Source: Serpentinimonas sp.
Lineage (GTDB): Bacteria; Pseudomonadota; Gammaproteobacteria; Burkholderiales; Burkholderiaceae_C
Length of the DNA: 5,048 nucleotides
Assembly (NCBI GenBank): GCA_025458665.1
Contig: JALOSG010000185.1
Span: forward strand, 1-5,048
Direction of reading: 5' to 3'
The notes beneath the pieces are model-generated. The model saw nothing but the letters and a program-made list of their open reading frames with translations. It did not search any database and was not told the DNA's origin. Positions 4,941 through 5,048 of this stretch are shown one piece after another. The position numbers and the translations under genes are program-made. The first letter of the stretch is position 1. Each line of letters opens with the position of its first letter.

Positions 4941-5048
4941 ATGAAAGCAACCCGCCGCCAAGCCCTCAAGACCACTGGAGCGTTGGCCACGCTGGTTTCG
5001 CTGGGCATCGTGACGGCCCAGCAAGCCCACGCTGCCGGGCGTGCCGGC
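4941..5048 (+). CDS. soxY: SoxY, sulfur-carrier subunit of SoxYZ (3' end missing)
   Basis: Only the first 36 codons are in the window. They encode a twin-arginine signal, TRRQALKTTGALATL (4-18), with a hydrophobic core and likely cleavage after AHA (about 30-32), followed by the start of the mature protein. TRRQALK followed by an Ala/Leu-rich stretch is typical of SoxY precursors. SoxY carries the pathway intermediates on a cysteine near its C-terminal GGCG motif, which lies beyond the window. A strong Shine-Dalgarno, AAGGAGA (4929-4935), sits 5 bases before the ATG. The gap to the preceding cytochrome stop is 50 bases, compatible with one transcript. The call depends on the signal sequence and on soxCD context, since the diagnostic C-terminus is not visible. 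Confidence 0.82.
   Translation, partial: MKATRRQALKTTGALATLVSLGIVTAQQAHAAGRAG

Overview
The window looks like a chromosomal segment of a GC-rich betaproteobacterium, most likely of the Burkholderiales and plausibly Comamonadaceae. This rests on base composition, codon use and the gene order of the sulfur-oxidation (sox) cluster; it is an inference, not a marker-based identification. All genes are on the + strand and almost every base is coding.

Left part (1-1406): the 3' part of a LolC/LolE-type lipoprotein-releasing permease, followed with an 8-base overlap by lolD, its ATPase. Together they form the inner-membrane ABC machine that releases lipoproteins to the periplasmic carrier LolA. This is housekeeping and is not obviously linked to what follows.

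Junction (1407-1532): a 126-base gap whose last ~50 bases are sharply AT-rich. They hold two adjacent inverted repeats that abut the start codon of an ArsR-family regulator, so this is probably the promoter and operator region of the sox operon.

Right part (1533-5048): an ArsR-family repressor (probably the sox-cluster thiol/sulfur sensor), soxC (molybdenum sulfane dehydrogenase), soxD (its diheme cytochrome c partner), a small monoheme cytochrome c, and the first 36 codons of soxY (the sulfur-carrier subunit), which runs off the window. The regulator overlaps soxC by 8 bases and soxC overlaps soxD by 1 base, indicating translational coupling. A 136-base gap with another inverted repeat separates soxD from the small cytochrome, and 50 bases separate that from soxY. 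The expected remainder of the cluster (soxZ, soxA, soxX, soxB) would lie downstream but cannot be seen.

In the Sox pathway, sulfur intermediates are carried covalently on SoxYZ. SoxC(D)2 oxidises the SoxY-bound sulfane sulfur and passes electrons to c-type cytochromes. Finding soxCD suggests complete thiosulfate oxidation to sulfate without obligatory sulfur globules. I see no RNA genes, mobile elements, CRISPR or wholly new system. The points most worth a second look are the tandem operator-like dyads with a possibly leaderless regulator, the regulator's atypical cysteine set, and the close similarity between the SoxD C-terminal heme domain and the neighbouring small cytochrome.
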